A model generated the notes under the pieces. It worked only from the letters and a program-made list of their open reading frames with translations, was not told the origin of the DNA and made no database searches. DNA of 41,116 bases from JBICIG01 sp043101605. Its GTDB lineage: Bacteria; Planctomycetota; Phycisphaerae; Phycisphaerales; UBA1924. The translations under genes and the position numbers were made by a program. Location: positions 1 through 41,116 of the forward strand of contig JBICIG010000092.1 in NCBI GenBank assembly GCA_043101605.1, written 5' to 3'. Positions within the stretch are counted from its first letter, which is position 1; every line of letters starts with the position of its first letter. Of this stretch, positions 39,620-41,116 are shown piece by piece.

Positions 39620-40594
39620 TCAGTTCGCCGCTCGGGCCTTCGACGCCGATCGGCTCAGTTCGCCCGACCCGTCGTCCTCCTCGAACACCAGCCGACCCGG
39701 CACCCGGTTCTCGCGGAAGAAGCGCGTCGGCTTGTCGTCGGAGATCTGCGCGTTCAGCTTCGTCAGCGCCTCGTCAACGATCTGACGCACCCGCTCGCGG
39801 CTGATCCCGATCTCGTCGGCGATCTGCTTGAGCGTCAGCGCCTCGCGCCCATCCAGCCCGAAACGCAGCCGCAGCACCTTCGCCTCACGCTCGTCGATCG
39901 ACTCGAGCAGCTTGCGGAGCGTGAAACGCTGCTCGTTGTCGAAAATCCGCTCCTCGGGCAGGCCGTTCCTCGAATCGGCGACCAGCTCGGCCAGACCCAC
40001 CAGATCGCCGTCGGCATCCGTCGGCTCCTGGTTCGGGCTGCGCAACGCCTTGACCGCCCGCCGGATGATCCGGATCTTCTTGGGCGGCAGCTCCATCCGC
40101 TCGGCGAGCTGATCCATCGTGGGAGGATGCCCCAGCTCGGCCTCGAGCCGACGCGACGCCTCCTTCCACTTGGCGATCAGCTCCACCATGTACGCGGGCA
40201 CATGGATCGGCTGGGCGGCGTTCATCAACGCACGCTTGATCGCCTGCTTGATCCACCACGACGCGTAGGTGCTGAACCGCGCGCCCTGGGCCGGATCAAA
40301 CCCCTCGACCGCCCGAAGAAGACCGATATTGCCTTCCTCGATCAGGTCGGTCAGGTGCAGACCGCGTCCGTTGTACTTCTTGGCGATCGCCACGACCAGC
40401 CGCAGGTTCGCGCGGATCATCCGATCCCGAGACTCCTGGCAGTTGTCGTTGATGATCTTCCAGCCGAGCTCCCGTTCCTCCTCCGCCGTCAACAGCGCCG
40501 TGCGGTTGATTTCGCGAAGGTACAACTGGAGATCAGACTGCAGCTCTCTCCCCGCAGTGCGGGACTCTCCTCGCTCACTCACTGTTCTACCCAC
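39620..40594 (-). CDS. Sigma-70 family RNA polymerase sigma factor (RpoD/RpoS-like, group 2)
   Basis: 324 residues. Region 1.2 reads DLQLYLREINRTALLTAEEE. Region 2 has NLRLVVAIAKKYNGRGLHLT, DLIEEGNIGLLRAVEGFDPA and RFSTYASWWIKQAIKRAL, the -10 recognition helix. Region 3 has PAYMVELIAKWKEASRRLEA. Region 4 has IDEREAKVLRLRFGLDG and the helix-turn-helix LKQIADEIGISRERVRQIVD. The long non-conserved region between 1.2 and 2 found in RpoD is missing, so this is a group 2 or short primary-like factor. The start is GTG at 40594 inside a hairpin; GTG at 40582 is an alternative. The Asp/Glu-rich tail (EEDDGSGELSRSASK) is unusual. Confidence 0.9.
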   Translation of the reverse strand: MGRTVSERGESRTAGRELQSDLQLYLREINRTALLTAEEERELGWKIINDNCQESRDRMIRANLRLVVAIAKKYNGRGLHLTDLIEEGNIGLLRAVEGFDPAQGARFSTYASWWIKQAIKRALMNAAQPIHVPAYMVELIAKWKEASRRLEAELGHPPTMDQLAERMELPPKKIRIIRRAVKALRSPNQEPTDADGDLVGLAELVADSRNGLPEERIFDNEQRFTLRKLLESIDEREAKVLRLRFGLDGREALTLKQIADEIGISRERVRQIVDEALTKLNAQISDDKPTRFFRENRVPGRLVFEEDDGSGELSRSASKARAAN

Positions 40595-40605
40595 CTTCCA
40601 GGTGG
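40591..40605 (-). promoter_or_regulatory. Hairpin covering the sigma-factor translation start
   Basis: On the minus strand, CCACCT (40605-40600), loop GGA, AGGTGG (40596-40591). The GTG start (40594) and the purine-rich GGAAGG lie in the stem, which could mask initiation. Confidence 0.5.
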
Positions 40606-40778
40606 AGACCCACCGGATGGAACACTACGGCTGTTCTAAGGCCGTGCCACTAAAATTGAAATTCGCACCACATTTTCTGCAGTTCCATCGACCTTGTCGA
40701 ATCCTCAATCTCTCTTTCTTTTCCCTTCCCATGGTTTTCCCGGGGCGGGCCGCAGCCCCTGAGCCGATCACGACGATC

Positions 40779-40807
40779 AGGGTATGCAAACATTACCCGA
40801 ATATCAA
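40779..40807 (-). promoter_or_regulatory. Promoter for the sigma-factor gene
   Basis: On the minus strand, TTGATA (40807-40802) and TACCCT (40784-40779), spacer 17 bp, the best promoter match in the window. The leader would be about 178 nt, through an AT-rich stretch. Confidence 0.7.
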
Positions 40808-40879
40808 CACGCGGGCTCCCCTCCCCTCTACCATTCACCCGAATTGAAGAGGAGCCACGACCATCAAGGACACCGCTCC

Positions 40880-41116
40880 GTGAACCGCGACCTGACCGAT
40901 CTGCTCAACGAGTGGCCCTTCCAGCCCGGACAGCTCAATGTCCGGCTCATCGAGGGCAACGACGGCGAGCCCAGGATCCAGGTCCGCCTCGACCTCGGGC
41001 TCCTCCAGATGCATGTCTCCGGCCGACCCGACGGACACCGTCCCTTCGGCTACCCCAGCCTCCTCGAATACCACGAGGCCCGGATCGACGGCCTCGAGCC
41101 CGGCGAGTCACTCGCC
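40880..41116 (+). CDS. Conserved-looking hypothetical protein (partial, runs off the edge)
   Basis: The first 79 codons of a gene. The GTG at 40880 has AAGGA 9 nt upstream and a TACCAT -10 candidate at 40829-40834. Visible sequence includes DLTDLLNEWPFQPGQLNVRL, IQVRLDLGLLQMHVSGRPDG and GYPSLLEYHEARIDGLEPGE. It reads like the N-terminus of a cytosolic protein, with no signal peptide. I do not recognise the family with certainty; the 'RPDG...SLL-Y' phrase looks conserved, but the domain lies beyond the edge. It is divergent from the sigma-factor gene. Confidence 0.75.
   Translation, partial: MNRDLTDLLNEWPFQPGQLNVRLIEGNDGEPRIQVRLDLGLLQMHVSGRPDGHRPFGYPSLLEYHEARIDGLEPGESLA

Noticed and set aside
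1..41116. CRISPR arrays, insertion sequences, prophage or integrase genes, rRNA and tRNA genes
   Set aside because: No regularly spaced direct repeats, transposase or recombinase motifs, terminal inverted repeats, or RNA gene signatures were seen.

Overview
The window is GC-rich, densely coding bacterial chromosome, most likely from a planctomycete of the Phycisphaerae type. Lineage clues are secreted proteins with a C-terminal 'GC-type' dockerin (paired DLTGSSDPNDP...DGDDFF repeats), a short IPSPGT/Arg-rich PEP-CTERM-like tail, an FHA-GspE fusion ATPase, and lipid A and heptose genes (lpxK, hldE) that imply a Gram-negative envelope. The lineage call is inference from protein style; no rRNA, tRNA, CRISPR array, transposase or integrase was seen.

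Layout. 1-2971: tail of one dockerin protein, then two tandem secreted FGE-fold (sulfatase-modifying-factor-like) dockerin proteins, each ending in a strong terminator. 3465-6608: translation block rpsP, trmD, rplS, with no rimM and with a secreted PEP-CTERM-like gene between trmD and rplS. 6769-8375: a small HhH-like protein and an MDR oxidoreductase. 12786-8514 (minus): maf, a small membrane protein, lpxK, hldE and an ASCH-domain gene, tightly packed. 12904-15549: a nitrilase-family amidase and a DUF11-type lipoprotein. 17310-15694 (minus): FHA-GspE ATPase. 17436-19858: serS and an unknown gene. 26046-19877 (minus): coaX, an MnmE-like GTPase, a membrane-anchored TPR-like protein, an RluD-type pseudouridine synthase and a thioredoxin/NHL protein, almost all overlapping or abutting. 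26119-27150: unknown acidic protein.

27698-31039 encodes a large secretin interrupted by an in-frame TAG just before its conserved C-terminal GVPVLSKIP segment; the frame is open for 60 more codons. STAS and RsbW-like partner-switch genes follow (31193-32037). 32321-34662 is a compact iscS-iscU-iscA iron-sulfur locus. 35051-36707 carries an ACT-domain protein behind a long structured leader, and a secreted thioredoxin-like protein. The minus-strand genes at the right are trxB, a large secreted protein of unknown function, and a group-2 type sigma-70 factor. A conserved-looking partial gene runs off the right edge.

Main points of interest: the amber-interrupted secretin; several unlinked genes with a TANNNT hexamer exactly 6 nt before the ATG (leaderless-type starts); paralogous FGE-fold proteins whose divergence is focused where diversity-generating retroelement targets vary; a shortened MnmE-like GTPase with degraded G4 motif and no C-terminal catalytic Cys; and structured leaders ahead of the ACT, isc and sigma genes.
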